A stretch of 34,284 nt of DNA from Oscillospiraceae bacterium. GTDB lineage: Bacteria > Bacillota > Clostridia > Oscillospirales > Oscillospiraceae. Location of the stretch: NCBI GenBank assembly GCA_015068495.1, contig SVKL01000018.1, positions 1-34,284 of the forward strand. Direction: 5' to 3'. Below the pieces are notes generated by a model. It was not told where the DNA came from. It ran no database searches and saw only the letters and a list, made by a program, of their open reading frames with translations. Shown piece by piece: positions 7,712 through 15,669 of this stretch. A program made the translations under genes and the position numbers. Position 1 is the stretch's first letter; every line of letters starts with the position of its first letter.

Positions 7712-7763
7712 GGGAAAATACATAAAAATGCCGACACCCAAAGCAAAAGGGGGTGATTATCCG

Positions 7764-7792
7764 TTGACAAGAATAAACCGCCGTGCTAAAAT
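7764..7792 (+). promoter_or_regulatory. tRNA-Leu promoter
   Basis: TTGACA (7764-7769), a 17-bp spacer and TAAAAT (7787-7792) lie about 70 bases before the mature tRNA, leaving a leader of about 64 bases. Confidence 0.8.
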
Positions 7793-7862
7793 AGCTGCAA
7801 TGCGAGCGCCGCGATCAATTGCTGACGCGGATTCTTTGAGAAAATGAACCAACGGAATAAAT

Positions 7863-7947
7863 GCGGATGTGGTGGAATTGGCAGACACGCTAGATTTAGG
7901 CTCTAGTGCTGCGAGGCATGCAGGTTCAAGTCCTGTCATCCGCACCA
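7863..7947 (+). tRNA. tRNA-Leu (anticodon UAG)
   Basis: An 85-base type II tRNA. The acceptor stem is GCGGATG (7863-7869) with CATCCGC, and the CCA end is encoded. The anticodon stem CTAGA/TCTAG encloses loop TTTAGGC with anticodon TAG. There is a long variable arm and a T-loop GTTCAAGTC. It reads CUA and probably other CUN leucine codons. Confidence 0.97.
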
Positions 7948-7950
7948 TTT

Positions 7951-7995
7951 AACCGACCCTTATTGATACAATTGTGTCAGTTAGGGTCGGTTTTA
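7951..7995 (+). terminator. Terminator after tRNA-Leu
   Basis: A 10-bp perfect stem (7951-7960 with 7983-7992), an inner imperfect extension and a TTTT run at 7991-7994 follow the CCA end by 3 bases. Confidence 0.85.
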
Positions 7996-8003
7996 TGTTT
8001 GTG

Positions 8004-8032
8004 TTGCAACAGCTAAAAAATTACGATATAAT
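8004..8032 (+). promoter_or_regulatory. Promoter of the YdcF-like gene
   Basis: TTGCAA (8004-8009), a 17-bp spacer and consensus TATAAT (8027-8032) lie 22 bases before the GTG start. Confidence 0.75.
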
Positions 8033-8054
8033 AAAAGAAAGGTGGTGAACACAG

Positions 8055-8663
8055 GTGAAAAGGTTTGGCGTAAAAAAGATCGTTGTTCTCATTTCTCTCT
8101 TGACAGCATTTCTTATAGTGCTTTATACAATCATTGCATCTGTACAAATTGTTCAATACGGAAAAGTAGACAACAAAACCAAGTGTGATGTCGCAATTGT
8201 TTTGGGTGCAGCAACATCGGGCGAAGAGGTTTCACCTGTGTACCGTGAAAGAATCAATCACGGCATCTGGCTTTATGAGAACGGATATGTTGACTATTTG
8301 ATTTTGACCGGCGGTGTGGGCGAAGGAAATGAAAAATCGGATGCTTTTGTTGCAAAACAATACGCAGTTGAAAATGGTGTTCCTGAACAGGCGATACTGA
8401 TCGAGGAACGATCCACGATCACCGAGGAAAATCTGGAATACGCAAAATCGATTATGGATGCACATTCCATGAACACAGCAATCATTGTCAGCGATCCGCT
8501 GCATATGAAACGGGCCATGCGGATGGCAGCCGACTACGGTATCACTGCATATTCCTCACCCACACCAACAACCATGTATAGAAGCCTCAAAACGCAGATT
8601 CCTTTTTTGGCAAGAGAACTTTTCTTCTATGTTGGATATTCCATTGTCAGAGTATTCCGGTGA
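8055..8663 (+). CDS. YdcF/SanA-like (DUF218) membrane protein
   Basis: This 202-residue protein has one N-terminal transmembrane helix (about 8-30) and a DUF218/ElyC-SanA-YdcF domain. Family motifs are visible: DVAIVLGAA, the YLILTGGVGEGNEKSDA loop, an ITEENLEYAKSIM helix and AIIVSDPLHMKRA. Members are linked to envelope integrity and vancomycin sensitivity in enterobacteria; the biochemical activity is unknown. The GTG start at 8055 is chosen because AAAGGTGGTG lies 7 bases upstream. The gene is a single unit between the tRNA terminator and a strong bidirectional terminator. By eye its codon use is more A/T-rich than its neighbours, which with its position beside a tRNA hints at acquisition, but no integrase or attachment repeat is visible. 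Confidence 0.85.
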   Translation: MKRFGVKKIVVLISLLTAFLIVLYTIIASVQIVQYGKVDNKTKCDVAIVLGAATSGEEVSPVYRERINHGIWLYENGYVDYLILTGGVGEGNEKSDAFVAKQYAVENGVPEQAILIEERSTITEENLEYAKSIMDAHSMNTAIIVSDPLHMKRAMRMAADYGITAYSSPTPTTMYRSLKTQIPFLARELFFYVGYSIVRVFR

Positions 8664-8670
8664 TTTAACG

Positions 8671-8701
8671 AATGCAACGCTGGGCGAAACTGCGTTGCAT
8701 T
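8671..8701 (+). other. Hairpin after the YdcF-like gene
   Basis: A 10-bp perfect stem (8671-8680 with 8692-8701) has an 11-base loop and no T-run. It sits between the stop codon and the downstream terminator; its role is unknown. Confidence 0.6.
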
Positions 8702-8725
8702 GTATCAAATTGTGTAGTATATGCC

Positions 8726-8759
8726 AAAAATCCCGAATGCGAAAGCATTCGGGATTTTT
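8726..8759. terminator. Bidirectional terminator between YdcF-like and dehydrogenase genes
   Basis: A 15-bp perfect stem (8726-8740 with 8745-8759) with a GAAA loop starts with five As and ends in five Ts, so it serves both convergent genes. Confidence 0.93.
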
Positions 8760-8781
8760 ACGTATATTTCCAATGACTGTG

Positions 8782-9789
8782 TTACGCCATTGTTTCCAGC
8801 ATTTTGCGGGTGACGGCATATCGAAGGGGCTGGCCGTTTTTGTAGCGCAGGGCTTCTTCGGTTATGTAGGCGCCCATCCGGAGACATTCCTGTCCTAAGC
8901 TGCCTGCAATGTGGGGCGTCAAAAAGACGTTTTGCAAAGTGTAAAGCTTACTGCCTTCTGCCGGCGGCTCCGGCAGGGTGACGTCCAAAACAGCGGTGCG
9001 CAAAGGCGCTTCCGTCAGCGCACGAATCAAATCCTCCTCCACAATCTGAGCGCCTCGGCCGGTATTGATAAAGGTGGCGTTTTCCTTCATAAGGCCAAAC
9101 AGGTCGTAGTTCAGCATACCCACGGTTTCGGGAATGTTGGCAATGTGGTTGGAAACGGTTTGGCAGTTTTGGAATATAAAGGCAAGGCTTTCTTTTTGTA
9201 CGCCCAAAGCCGCTGCCTTTTCCTCTGACAGATAAGGGTCATATGCGTAAACATTAACCTGATAGCCTTTCAGCATCTCTGCCACCAGAGAGCCGATGGC
9301 GCCAACGCCCAACAGACCCACATTGGTGCGGTAGGTGCCGGGGAAGGAATAGACAAAGCGGGACGCCTCGGTATAGGCTTGGGGGTTACGGTTCAGCACG
9401 GTGCTGAGAAAAAAGCCCTTGTTTGCCAGGATAATTTGGGAAACTGCGTATTCCGCCACGGGAACGGCGTTTGCCATCCAAGCGCTTACCACCTGAACAC
9501 CCCGGTTAATAAAAGGCTCGGCAAAGGCACGTACACTGCCTGCCCCGTAAAACAGAACCTTTAATTTGGGGAAAAGGCTGCTGATTTCTTCCTCTGTGAA
9601 TGTGGGCATACCCCAAGTGGAAAAGATGTATTCCAAATCGGCAAAAGCTTCGGGGTTCCTTAGAATATCTTCCTTATTAAAAACAGTATCGCAGTTAAGA
9701 CTGTATTCTTTTTCCAGCAAGCGCATATCCTCCGGGGAATAGACGCCGCGAATTTGGCTTTTTCCTTCGGTTATAAATGCAGACTTCAT
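8782..9789 (-). CDS. D-2-hydroxyacid dehydrogenase family protein
   Basis: This 335-residue NAD(P)-dependent dehydrogenase has the Rossmann motif GVGAIG (G161-G166). The usual catalytic triad of the D-isomer family is present: R245 in NTGRGAQ, E274 in LPEPP and H293 in TPHIAGS. It should interconvert a 2-oxoacid and a D-2-hydroxyacid, but the substrate is not apparent. The start at 9789 is chosen because GAAGGAG lies at good distance. A further ATG at 9804 overlaps the upstream stop as ATGA but lacks a ribosome site. The gene follows a sugar-isomerase-like gene and an AEC permease on the same strand, which suggests a small catabolic operon for a sugar acid or hydroxyacid. Confidence 0.85.
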   Translation of the reverse strand: MKSAFITEGKSQIRGVYSPEDMRLLEKEYSLNCDTVFNKEDILRNPEAFADLEYIFSTWGMPTFTEEEISSLFPKLKVLFYGAGSVRAFAEPFINRGVQVVSAWMANAVPVAEYAVSQIILANKGFFLSTVLNRNPQAYTEASRFVYSFPGTYRTNVGLLGVGAIGSLVAEMLKGYQVNVYAYDPYLSEEKAAALGVQKESLAFIFQNCQTVSNHIANIPETVGMLNYDLFGLMKENATFINTGRGAQIVEEDLIRALTEAPLRTAVLDVTLPEPPAEGSKLYTLQNVFLTPHIAGSLGQECLRMGAYITEEALRYKNGQPLRYAVTRKMLETMA

Positions 9790-9800
9790 AACGGTCTCCT

Positions 9801-10538
9801 TCATCCGATGATTTCTCTTAAGGCATCGGCCTCAAACGTCAGGCTTTCGATGCGGTTATCCGGCATAAATTCCAGCAGAACCGGGATATCCTGAAAGGGT
9901 TTTAAGTATGCCTGCCACTCACACTTTCCCTCAATAAGGGGGAATTTGTCCGTATTGCGCCAATGAAAGGCGTGGATGACGGCTGTTTTGTGGGCAACCG
10001 CGCCGGCATACGCCAAATTCTCTGCAAAGCTTTTGAACTGGTTGGGCTGCCAGTAGGTTTTGAAGCAGTGGGAATCTACTTTGCTGAAAAGCTCCGTCCA
10101 GCCGGACAGGCAATCGGTAAAGGTGCCGCTGTGGCACTCTAAGCACAGCACCACATTTTCCTGTTCGGCAATGCTTGCCAGTGTGGCGCATTCGGCAAAA
10201 AAGGCCTGCTTTTCGCTGTCTGTATATTCGCCGCTGTTTTTGTTTCCTGCCCAAATCCGCAGAATGTTTGTGCCCAAAAGCTTGGCGGCGCGGATATAAG
10301 CATAAATCTCGTCCGTTGGTGTCTGCCCGATGCGGAAATAGGTGCCGTAGGAGCAGCAATGAATACCGTTTCGGTGACATTCATCCTTGATTTGAATTAG
10401 GCGCTGCGTATCGTTGCAAGGCGCGTGGACATCGCTGCCCCACTCGATACAGCCAAGGCCGGCTGCGTTTGCTGCTTTGATAATTTCAGACGGCGATTTT
10501 TCCCGGAACGAAACGGAAACCAGTCCCGGCTGAAACAT
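9801..10538 (-). CDS. Sugar phosphate isomerase/epimerase (AP endonuclease family 2 fold)
   Basis: This 245-residue TIM-barrel protein is of the xylose-isomerase-like superfamily. Typical landmarks are the N-terminal GLVSVSFREKSPSEIIKAA, the metal-ligand glutamates in GCIEWGSD and VVLCLECHSGT, and the late histidines in AVIHAFHW and the C-terminal LLEFMPD. Members isomerise or epimerise sugars, inositols or related hydroxyketones using a divalent metal; the substrate is unknown here. The start follows TTGAGGTGG. Its stop overlaps a possible start of the downstream dehydrogenase, which supports cotranscription. It lies 61 bases after the AEC permease gene. Confidence 0.82.
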   Translation of the reverse strand: MFQPGLVSVSFREKSPSEIIKAANAAGLGCIEWGSDVHAPCNDTQRLIQIKDECHRNGIHCCSYGTYFRIGQTPTDEIYAYIRAAKLLGTNILRIWAGNKNSGEYTDSEKQAFFAECATLASIAEQENVVLCLECHSGTFTDCLSGWTELFSKVDSHCFKTYWQPNQFKSFAENLAYAGAVAHKTAVIHAFHWRNTDKFPLIEGKCEWQAYLKPFQDIPVLLEFMPDNRIESLTFEADALREIIG

Positions 10539-10599
10539 ATAACCACCTCAAATCATTTGGTGTTCCTGATGAACAAACCGCGAAATGCTTTTTATGATA

Positions 10600-11520
10600 T
10601 CAATGCAAAGCACCGAAGGTTGACAACAGGACAAAGGTGCTGAAAATGCAAATCAGTATGGAAACAGAGTTGACACAGGCGGCCACTGCCGGGTCACCTC
10701 CCGCTTGGGGCGTATATGCGGTAGAGACCATACCCACCGGGGAGAAGGCAATAATGGCCAGCGCCTGCCGGATTTCCAAAGGCAGAGGGAGAAGGAAGTA
10801 AAAGGCGGAGGCGGCCAAAACCGCAACACCGAAGCGGACGGCTAAAATGCCGGCAGCCACCTGAAAAAGAGATTTTTCAATCCGCAAATCCAGCATAAGT
10901 CCCACCATAAACATAGCCAAAAAGGCGTTGGCATTTGCCATAGGTGTCACAAAGCTGACAATCTGCGCAGGGATGTCGATGGAAAACAGGGTGATTATCA
11001 GCATAACAATGTAGGCCAAAAAGGGAACGGAGGTCAGAAGGGTCTTTCCGATGCGCTTCAAATTCAGCCCCTTGGTGCCGGACAAAATATTCTGAGAGAT
11101 GGCAAAGGTGGTGCCGTTGCTCATCAAGGCGTTACCTAGGTCAAACAAGCAGGTGCTCACCAAGCTGGCAGGACCGAGAAAGCTTTGCACAAAGGGCATA
11201 GCAAACGCGCCGATATTATAGTGTGGGGTGCAATTGAGCCAAACAGCCCGCGTCTGCCGGGGCTGTCTGCGGCTGATAAAACAGCTCAGCACAAGCAAAA
11301 GGCAGTTCATACCAAACCCGAGAACAATAATGCTCAACAGAGAGAAATCCGGCTTATAGGAAGCAAAGCTTACCAGCACTGCGCAGGGCATTGTGATGTT
11401 GATGACGATTTTTGATAGAATTTTATAATCCTGCGGCCCGAAAAAGCGGATACATTTCAAAAAGTAGCCCAATGCAATTAAGAACAAAAAGGCAGCGGAT
11501 TTAAGTAATATGTGACCCAT
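10600..11520 (-). CDS. AEC-family (auxin efflux carrier-like) transporter
   Basis: This 306-residue protein has about ten hydrophobic segments in the five-plus-five arrangement of the AEC/bile-acid transporter clan. Characteristic stretches are KIVINITMPCAVLVSF and the NIGAFAMPFV and DLGNALM region in the middle. Bacterial members move organic acids such as malate and malonate. With the dehydrogenase and isomerase genes downstream on the same strand, transport of a small organic acid is a reasonable inference. GAGGATATC precedes the ATG. No promoter was identified; the gene may be transcribed from beyond the hairpin at 11552-11576. Confidence 0.85.
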   Translation of the reverse strand: MGHILLKSAAFLFLIALGYFLKCIRFFGPQDYKILSKIVINITMPCAVLVSFASYKPDFSLLSIIVLGFGMNCLLLVLSCFISRRQPRQTRAVWLNCTPHYNIGAFAMPFVQSFLGPASLVSTCLFDLGNALMSNGTTFAISQNILSGTKGLNLKRIGKTLLTSVPFLAYIVMLIITLFSIDIPAQIVSFVTPMANANAFLAMFMVGLMLDLRIEKSLFQVAAGILAVRFGVAVLAASAFYFLLPLPLEIRQALAIIAFSPVGMVSTAYTPQAGGDPAVAACVNSVSILICIFSTFVLLSTFGALH

Positions 11521-11551
11521 ATGATATCCTCAAATTTGTGATCTATGCAGA

Positions 11552-11576
11552 TGCGGGCGTGGTAAACACGCCCGCA
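11552..11576 (-). terminator. Possible terminator after the M18 aminopeptidase gene
   Basis: A 10-bp perfect GC-rich stem (11552-11561 with 11567-11576, 5-base loop) sits 11 bases past the stop. The minus-strand flank is not a real T-run, so termination may be partial. Confidence 0.5.
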
Positions 11577-11586
11577 TATTTCGTTA

Positions 11587-12966
11587 TTAAGCCAAGTAGA
11601 TTGCCTTGCAAGCCAGCATCGTCATATAGCAGTCCAGCTTGCTGACCACTTCAATCGGCGCGTGCATACTGATAACCGGTACGCCGGCATCCACGGTGAC
11701 GATGTTCCGGTTTGCCATATAGGCAGCAACGGTGCCGCCGCCGCCCTGGTCTACCTTGCCCAGCGTGGCTGTCTGCCACAGAACACCTGCATTGTCCAGC
11801 GTAGTGCGCACGTGACCCATTGCCTCGGCAGAGGCATCGGATGCGCCGCTCTTGCCACGGGAGCCGGTGTACTTGCAAATGGCAACGCCGTAATTCAGCT
11901 TGCAGTTGTTTCTCCGGTCGGAAACCTCGGGGAAATTGGGATCAAAGGCGTTGGAAACGTCGGCAGACAGGCAGAAGGAGTTGGCAAAGCACCGGCTCAG
12001 CTTTACGCCCTGCGTGTCGCACAGCATTTCCATAAAATACTCAAAGGCCTGACTCTGCATACCGCTGACGCCTACAGAACCGATTTCTTCCTTGTCTGCC
12101 AAAATGCACACAGCGGTGTGCTTAGGAGTGCCCATAGTGAGCAGCGGCTCGATTTCCGCATAGGCGCATACCCGGTCGTCGTGACCGTAGGCGCCCAAAA
12201 GGCTTCTGTCTAAGCCAACCTCACGGCAACGGCCGGCGGGAACTACGGTCAGCTCGGCAGAGAGGAAATCCTCTTCGATAATGCCGTACTTTTCATTGAG
12301 CAGCTTCATAACGTGAAGCTTCACGGCGTCGGACTCGGTATCGGCAAGGGGCTCTGTGCCCAAAATTACGTTGAGCTGTTCGCCCTCGATAACCTTGGCG
12401 GCGGTTTTTTGCATTTGGTCTGCAGACAGGTGAATCAGAAGGTCAGACACGTACAAAACGGGGTCGGTATCGTCTTCGCCGATGGTGACGGTCACAACGG
12501 TGCCGTCTTTACGGTATACTACACCGTGGATGGCCAGAGGGACAGTTGCCCACTGGTACTTTTTGATGCCGCCGTAATAGTGGGTCTTGAAGTAGGCAAT
12601 TTCGGCATCCTCATACAAGGGATTGGGCTTTACGTCCATTCGGGGGGAATCCACGTGGGCAGCGCAGATGTTTGCGCCGTTTTCCAGAGATTCGCTGCCG
12701 ATGACAGCCAAAAGGATACTCTTATTGCGGTTGTTAAAATACACTTTGTCGCCGGGCTTGACAGCCATACCGGGCTTCATCTCCTGAAAACCGTTGGCCT
12801 TGGCGGTCTCCACTGCCCAAGCGGTGGCTTCCCGCTCGGTCTTGCAGGCGTCCATAAAGGCAGCGTAGCGCTTGCAGTAGCTTTCCATTTCCGCTCTTTG
12901 CTCGGCGGTTAAGCTGGCGTAGCCGTTTTTGGGGGCATATAACAATTTTGACTTTAATTCTTCCAT
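11587..12966 (-). CDS. M18 family aminopeptidase
   Basis: This 459-residue cytoplasmic zinc aminopeptidase has all M18 motifs: the metal ligand histidine in AAHVDSPRMDVKPNP, the bridging aspartate in GHDDRVCAY, catalytic glutamates in DKEEIGSVG, a further aspartate in SADVSNAFDP, and the late histidine in SMHAPIEVVSK. Length matches bacterial M18 enzymes (about 430-470). It removes N-terminal amino acids from peptides. AAAGGAG precedes ATG 12966. It starts 13 bases after coaE and is probably the last gene of a sua5-coaE-aminopeptidase unit. Confidence 0.93.
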   Translation of the reverse strand: MEELKSKLLYAPKNGYASLTAEQRAEMESYCKRYAAFMDACKTEREATAWAVETAKANGFQEMKPGMAVKPGDKVYFNNRNKSILLAVIGSESLENGANICAAHVDSPRMDVKPNPLYEDAEIAYFKTHYYGGIKKYQWATVPLAIHGVVYRKDGTVVTVTIGEDDTDPVLYVSDLLIHLSADQMQKTAAKVIEGEQLNVILGTEPLADTESDAVKLHVMKLLNEKYGIIEEDFLSAELTVVPAGRCREVGLDRSLLGAYGHDDRVCAYAEIEPLLTMGTPKHTAVCILADKEEIGSVGVSGMQSQAFEYFMEMLCDTQGVKLSRCFANSFCLSADVSNAFDPNFPEVSDRRNNCKLNYGVAICKYTGSRGKSGASDASAEAMGHVRTTLDNAGVLWQTATLGKVDQGGGGTVAAYMANRNIVTVDAGVPVISMHAPIEVVSKLDCYMTMLACKAIYLA

Positions 12967-12979
12967 AGCGAATTCTCCT

Positions 12980-13567
12980 TTAAGCGTTTTCTTTTATTAT
13001 AAGCAGGTTTTGAAAAAACGCAAAGCATTTCTTTTGGAAATCCTCCTGTGAGCCGTTGTTTTCTAAAACATAGTCGCATTTTTCGGCGAAGGAGGCTTGG
13101 GGCGCTTGGGCATTGATGCGCATTTGCGCCTGCTGGGCGGTGATATTGTCCCGCAGCATCAGCCGCCGGATACGAACGTCTTCCGGCGCAGTTACGGCCA
13201 CGGTTACATCACATAGCTTGTGCAGACCGCCTTCAAATAATCCAATGGCGTCAATGGCTGCAAGCGCCGGCTTGGATTCTAAAAGCGCCAACACCTTGGC
13301 CTTGACCGCGCCGTGGGTAATGCCGTTCAAATCCAGCAGCGCGCGGGCATCGGAAAACACCACGGAGGCTAGCGCCTTTCTGTCCAAAACACCCGCTTTT
13401 ACAGTGCCGGGAAAACGGCTTTCGATGGCGCAGAGCATAGCCGTATCTGTCTGCAACAGATTGTGATAAACTTTGTCGCAGTCAATGACGATGCCGCCTA
13501 AGCGTTCAATCGCCTGCAGCGCGGTGGTTTTTCCGCAGCCGGTACCGCCGGTGATGCCGATAATCAT
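12980..13567 (-). CDS. coaE: Dephospho-CoA kinase
   Basis: This 195-residue P-loop kinase has Walker A GGTGCGKTT at residues 6-14, the DCDKVYHNLL segment typical of CoaE, and the LFEGGLHKLCDVTVAVTAPEDVRIRRLMLRD region (described, not quoted in full) containing the LID arginines. It phosphorylates the 3' hydroxyl of dephospho-CoA in the last step of CoA synthesis. Its start overlaps the upstream stop as ATGA, with GGAGGTGGAGG as ribosome site, so translation is likely coupled to the threonylcarbamoyl-AMP synthase gene. Confidence 0.93.
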   Translation of the reverse strand: MIIGITGGTGCGKTTALQAIERLGGIVIDCDKVYHNLLQTDTAMLCAIESRFPGTVKAGVLDRKALASVVFSDARALLDLNGITHGAVKAKVLALLESKPALAAIDAIGLFEGGLHKLCDVTVAVTAPEDVRIRRLMLRDNITAQQAQMRINAQAPQASFAEKCDYVLENNGSQEDFQKKCFAFFQNLLIIKENA

Positions 13568-14598
13568 ACCTCCACCTCCGCATCTACAATTTGAAATGCG
13601 GCAGCTTTTTTCAGCCGGTTTTGCACAGCGTAGGCAACGCCGCCGCCTTCCGGGCAGCGGGCATATATTTTGTGAATTTGGGGGTTATCCAATTTCCGCA
13701 AAGCGGCAAACAGACCGGCGGATAAGGTTTCCACGCAGTCCTCCCGACCGTAGGAGAGGGGATTGCAATCGGCGTATAAGGGCAACTCCTCTTCAAAGCA
13801 CAAAACCCGGTCTTTTGCGGTGGCGTGGCGGTGAATATAGGCGGCGGCCTTTTCCCGGCTGCCGGCCACAATCACCACCTCAGCTTGGGGGGCATAGTGC
13901 TTATACTTCATACCGGGGGCTTTGACCACCGCATCCTTATCGATTTGGGCGGTGACAGCTTTGTCCACCACCAAATCGCCCAAAACTGCCAGCAGCTGCT
14001 CCGGCGTGATACCACCGGGACGGAGCAGGCGGGGGCGTTCCTCCGTTAAATCCACAATGGTGGACTCCACACCCACTTGACAGGGGCCGCCGTCCACAAT
14101 CAAGGGGATTTTGCCGTTATGGTCATCGTAGACGTGCTGGGCGGTGGTGGTGGAGGGCTTGCCGGAAATGTTGGCTGACGGCGCGGCAACAGGCACGCCG
14201 GCAAGGCGGATGATTTCCCGGGTGACGGCATTGTCCGGACAACGCACGGCAACCGTGGGAAGTCCTGCGGTGGTGCATTTGGGAACACAGTCACGGGCAG
14301 GCAGTACCATTGTCAGCGGGCCGGGCCAAAAGGCTTCTGCCAGCAGGTAAGCAGATGCGGGAATGCTGTGGCAGAATTTCTCTATGTCCGCAGGCGCTGC
14401 CACGTGGAGAATCAAGGGGTTGTCCTGAGGCCGACCCTTTGCCGCAAAAATCTTAGCAACCGCCTCCGGATTCAACCCGTCAGCGCCTAAGCCGTACACC
14501 GTCTCTGTGGGAATTGCCACCAATTCCCCGTCTTTTATGATTTTTGCTGCAATTTTTGCGGTTTGTTGATGTGCAGCAGATAAAACGAGGGTTTTCAT
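13564..14598 (-). CDS. L-threonylcarbamoyladenylate synthase (Sua5 type)
   Basis: This 344-residue protein joins an N-terminal YrdC/TsaC domain (about 1-210, with IPTETVYGLGADG and KGRPQDNPLILH) to a C-terminal Sua5 domain (from about 230, starting near APGMKYKHYAP). This makes it the longer Sua5 form. It makes threonylcarbamoyl-AMP from threonine, bicarbonate and ATP for the t6A37 modification of ANN-decoding tRNAs. AGGAGG precedes the ATG. It is the first gene of a unit with coaE and the aminopeptidase. The upstream 114 bases carry short ATTTTGCATT repeats and the tpiA terminator; no clear promoter box was found. Confidence 0.95.
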   Translation of the reverse strand: MKTLVLSAAHQQTAKIAAKIIKDGELVAIPTETVYGLGADGLNPEAVAKIFAAKGRPQDNPLILHVAAPADIEKFCHSIPASAYLLAEAFWPGPLTMVLPARDCVPKCTTAGLPTVAVRCPDNAVTREIIRLAGVPVAAPSANISGKPSTTTAQHVYDDHNGKIPLIVDGGPCQVGVESTIVDLTEERPRLLRPGGITPEQLLAVLGDLVVDKAVTAQIDKDAVVKAPGMKYKHYAPQAEVVIVAGSREKAAAYIHRHATAKDRVLCFEEELPLYADCNPLSYGREDCVETLSAGLFAALRKLDNPQIHKIYARCPEGGGVAYAVQNRLKKAAAFQIVDAEVEV

Positions 14599-14637
14599 AG
14601 AAACCTCCTAAAATGCATAATGGAATCTATGTTGCTA

Positions 14638-14668
14638 ATTTTGCATTCAGCATTTTGCATTTTGCATT
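14638..14668. repeat. Three copies of ATTTTGCATT
   Basis: The 10-mer ATTTTGCATT occurs at 14638-14647, 14652-14661 and 14659-14668, the last two overlapping. It lies between the tpiA terminator and the sua5 start. Function unknown. Confidence 0.8.
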
Positions 14669-14676
14669 TGTGATTG

Positions 14677-14705
14677 AAAAATGGAGCAGCAGGCGCTGCT
14701 CCATT
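14677..14705 (-). terminator. Terminator of tpiA
   Basis: An 11-bp perfect stem (14680-14690 with 14695-14705) lies 8 bases past the tpiA stop and is followed on the minus strand by a T-run. Confidence 0.9.
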
Positions 14706-14712
14706 ATATCAA

Positions 14713-15492
14713 TCACACTGTGGGCTGGTTAGCAGCTTCGATAATCTGTACGAACTTTTCGGGAACCAGAGAAGCGCCACCGATCAGGCCGCCGTCGATG
14801 TCCGGCTGAGCCAACAGCTCAAAGGCATTCTTCTCGTTCATACTGCCGCCGTACAGAATGGAAATTGCACGGGCATTCTTGGAGGAGTACAGCTTACGTA
14901 CCACTGCACGAATGTTCTCGCAAACCTCCTGTGCCTGCGCGGGGGTAGCGGTGAGGCCGGTGCCGATGGCCCAAATGGGCTCGTAGGCGATGATGACCTT
15001 GCGAATCTTGTCCTCGGGTACGTTCTGCAGACCCAGCTTGATCTGCATAGCAATGTGCTCGTTGGTAACACCGCTCTGACGCTGCTCCAGCGTTTCGCCG
15101 CAGCACATAATGGGAATCAAGCCGGCATCCAGTGCGGCCAGAACCTTCTTGTTTACAGTCTCGTCGGTCTCGCCGAACATCTCGCGGCGCTCGGAGTGGC
15201 CGATAATTACGTACTTACAGCCGGCATCTACCAGCATATCGGTAGCCAGCTCGCCGGTGAAAGCGCCCTTGGCCTCGAAGTGGCAATTCTCAGCGCCGAT
15301 GCCTACGCGGGTCTCGCGCATAGCCCGGACAGCGGCGGGAATGCAGATAGCAGGCACGCACAGAGCTACATCGCACCAACGGCCCTTGGGCATAATTGCC
15401 TTCAGTTCGGTCATAAACTCCTTGGTCTGGGAGGGGGTCTTGTTCATTTTCCAGTTACCGGCAATCACGGTCTTACGATACTTTCTGTTCAT
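14713..15492 (-). CDS. tpiA: Triosephosphate isomerase
   Basis: This 259-residue TIM barrel shows the full set of catalytic residues: the lysine in AGNWKMNK (about residue 15), the histidine in VIIGHSERRE and the glutamate in IIAYEPIWAIGTG, plus the C-terminal YGGSMNEKNA and GGLIGGASL phosphate-binding loops. It interconverts dihydroxyacetone phosphate and glyceraldehyde 3-phosphate. AAGGAGATAAG precedes the start, with a short hairpin (15516-15530) 7 bases further upstream. It lies 177 bases downstream of pgk; that gap holds a palindromic repeat element. Confidence 0.97.
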   Translation of the reverse strand: MNRKYRKTVIAGNWKMNKTPSQTKEFMTELKAIMPKGRWCDVALCVPAICIPAAVRAMRETRVGIGAENCHFEAKGAFTGELATDMLVDAGCKYVIIGHSERREMFGETDETVNKKVLAALDAGLIPIMCCGETLEQRQSGVTNEHIAMQIKLGLQNVPEDKIRKVIIAYEPIWAIGTGLTATPAQAQEVCENIRAVVRKLYSSKNARAISILYGGSMNEKNAFELLAQPDIDGGLIGGASLVPEKFVQIIEAANQPTV

Positions 15493-15552
15493 TTTTCTTA
15501 TCTCCTTTATATGTGCATCGCGCAGCGATGTGTAATTTCAAAGTTATGGGGC

Positions 15553-15628
15553 GTAGGGACCGGCGTCCTCGACGGTCCGTAACCGCGGCAGGATACCTAC
15601 AGTGGACCGTCCGGAGGCCGGTCCCTAC
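15553..15628. repeat. Palindromic MITE/REP-like intergenic element
   Basis: A 76-base element begins GTAGGGACCGGC and ends with its complement GCCGGTCCCTAC. The arms are 15553-15578 and 15604-15628, nearly perfectly complementary with about two mismatches and one gap, around a 25-base centre. It encodes no protein. Its form resembles short palindromic repeats common between genes in gut Clostridia (recalled, not searched). Confidence 0.75.
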
Positions 15629-15669
15629 AATTATAATTTTTTTATGATGGGGTTAATGTATTTGATTTC

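Noticed and set aside
7757..7948. Minus-strand frame of 63 codons covering the tRNA.
   Set aside because: It is the well-known spurious translation of an antisense tRNA-Leu gene.
7963..8708. Inverted 10-mers TTGATACAAT (7963-7972) and ATTGTATCAA (8699-8708) flanking the YdcF-like gene, as possible transposon ends.
   Set aside because: Ten A/T-rich bases in about 750 bp can arise by chance, they fall within or beside local hairpins, and there is no target duplication or transposase.
15493..15535. Promoter for tpiA with TATAAA next to the ribosome site.
   Set aside because: The -10 box would overlap the ribosome-binding site, leaving no leader; expression from the trmL-pgk promoter is simpler.
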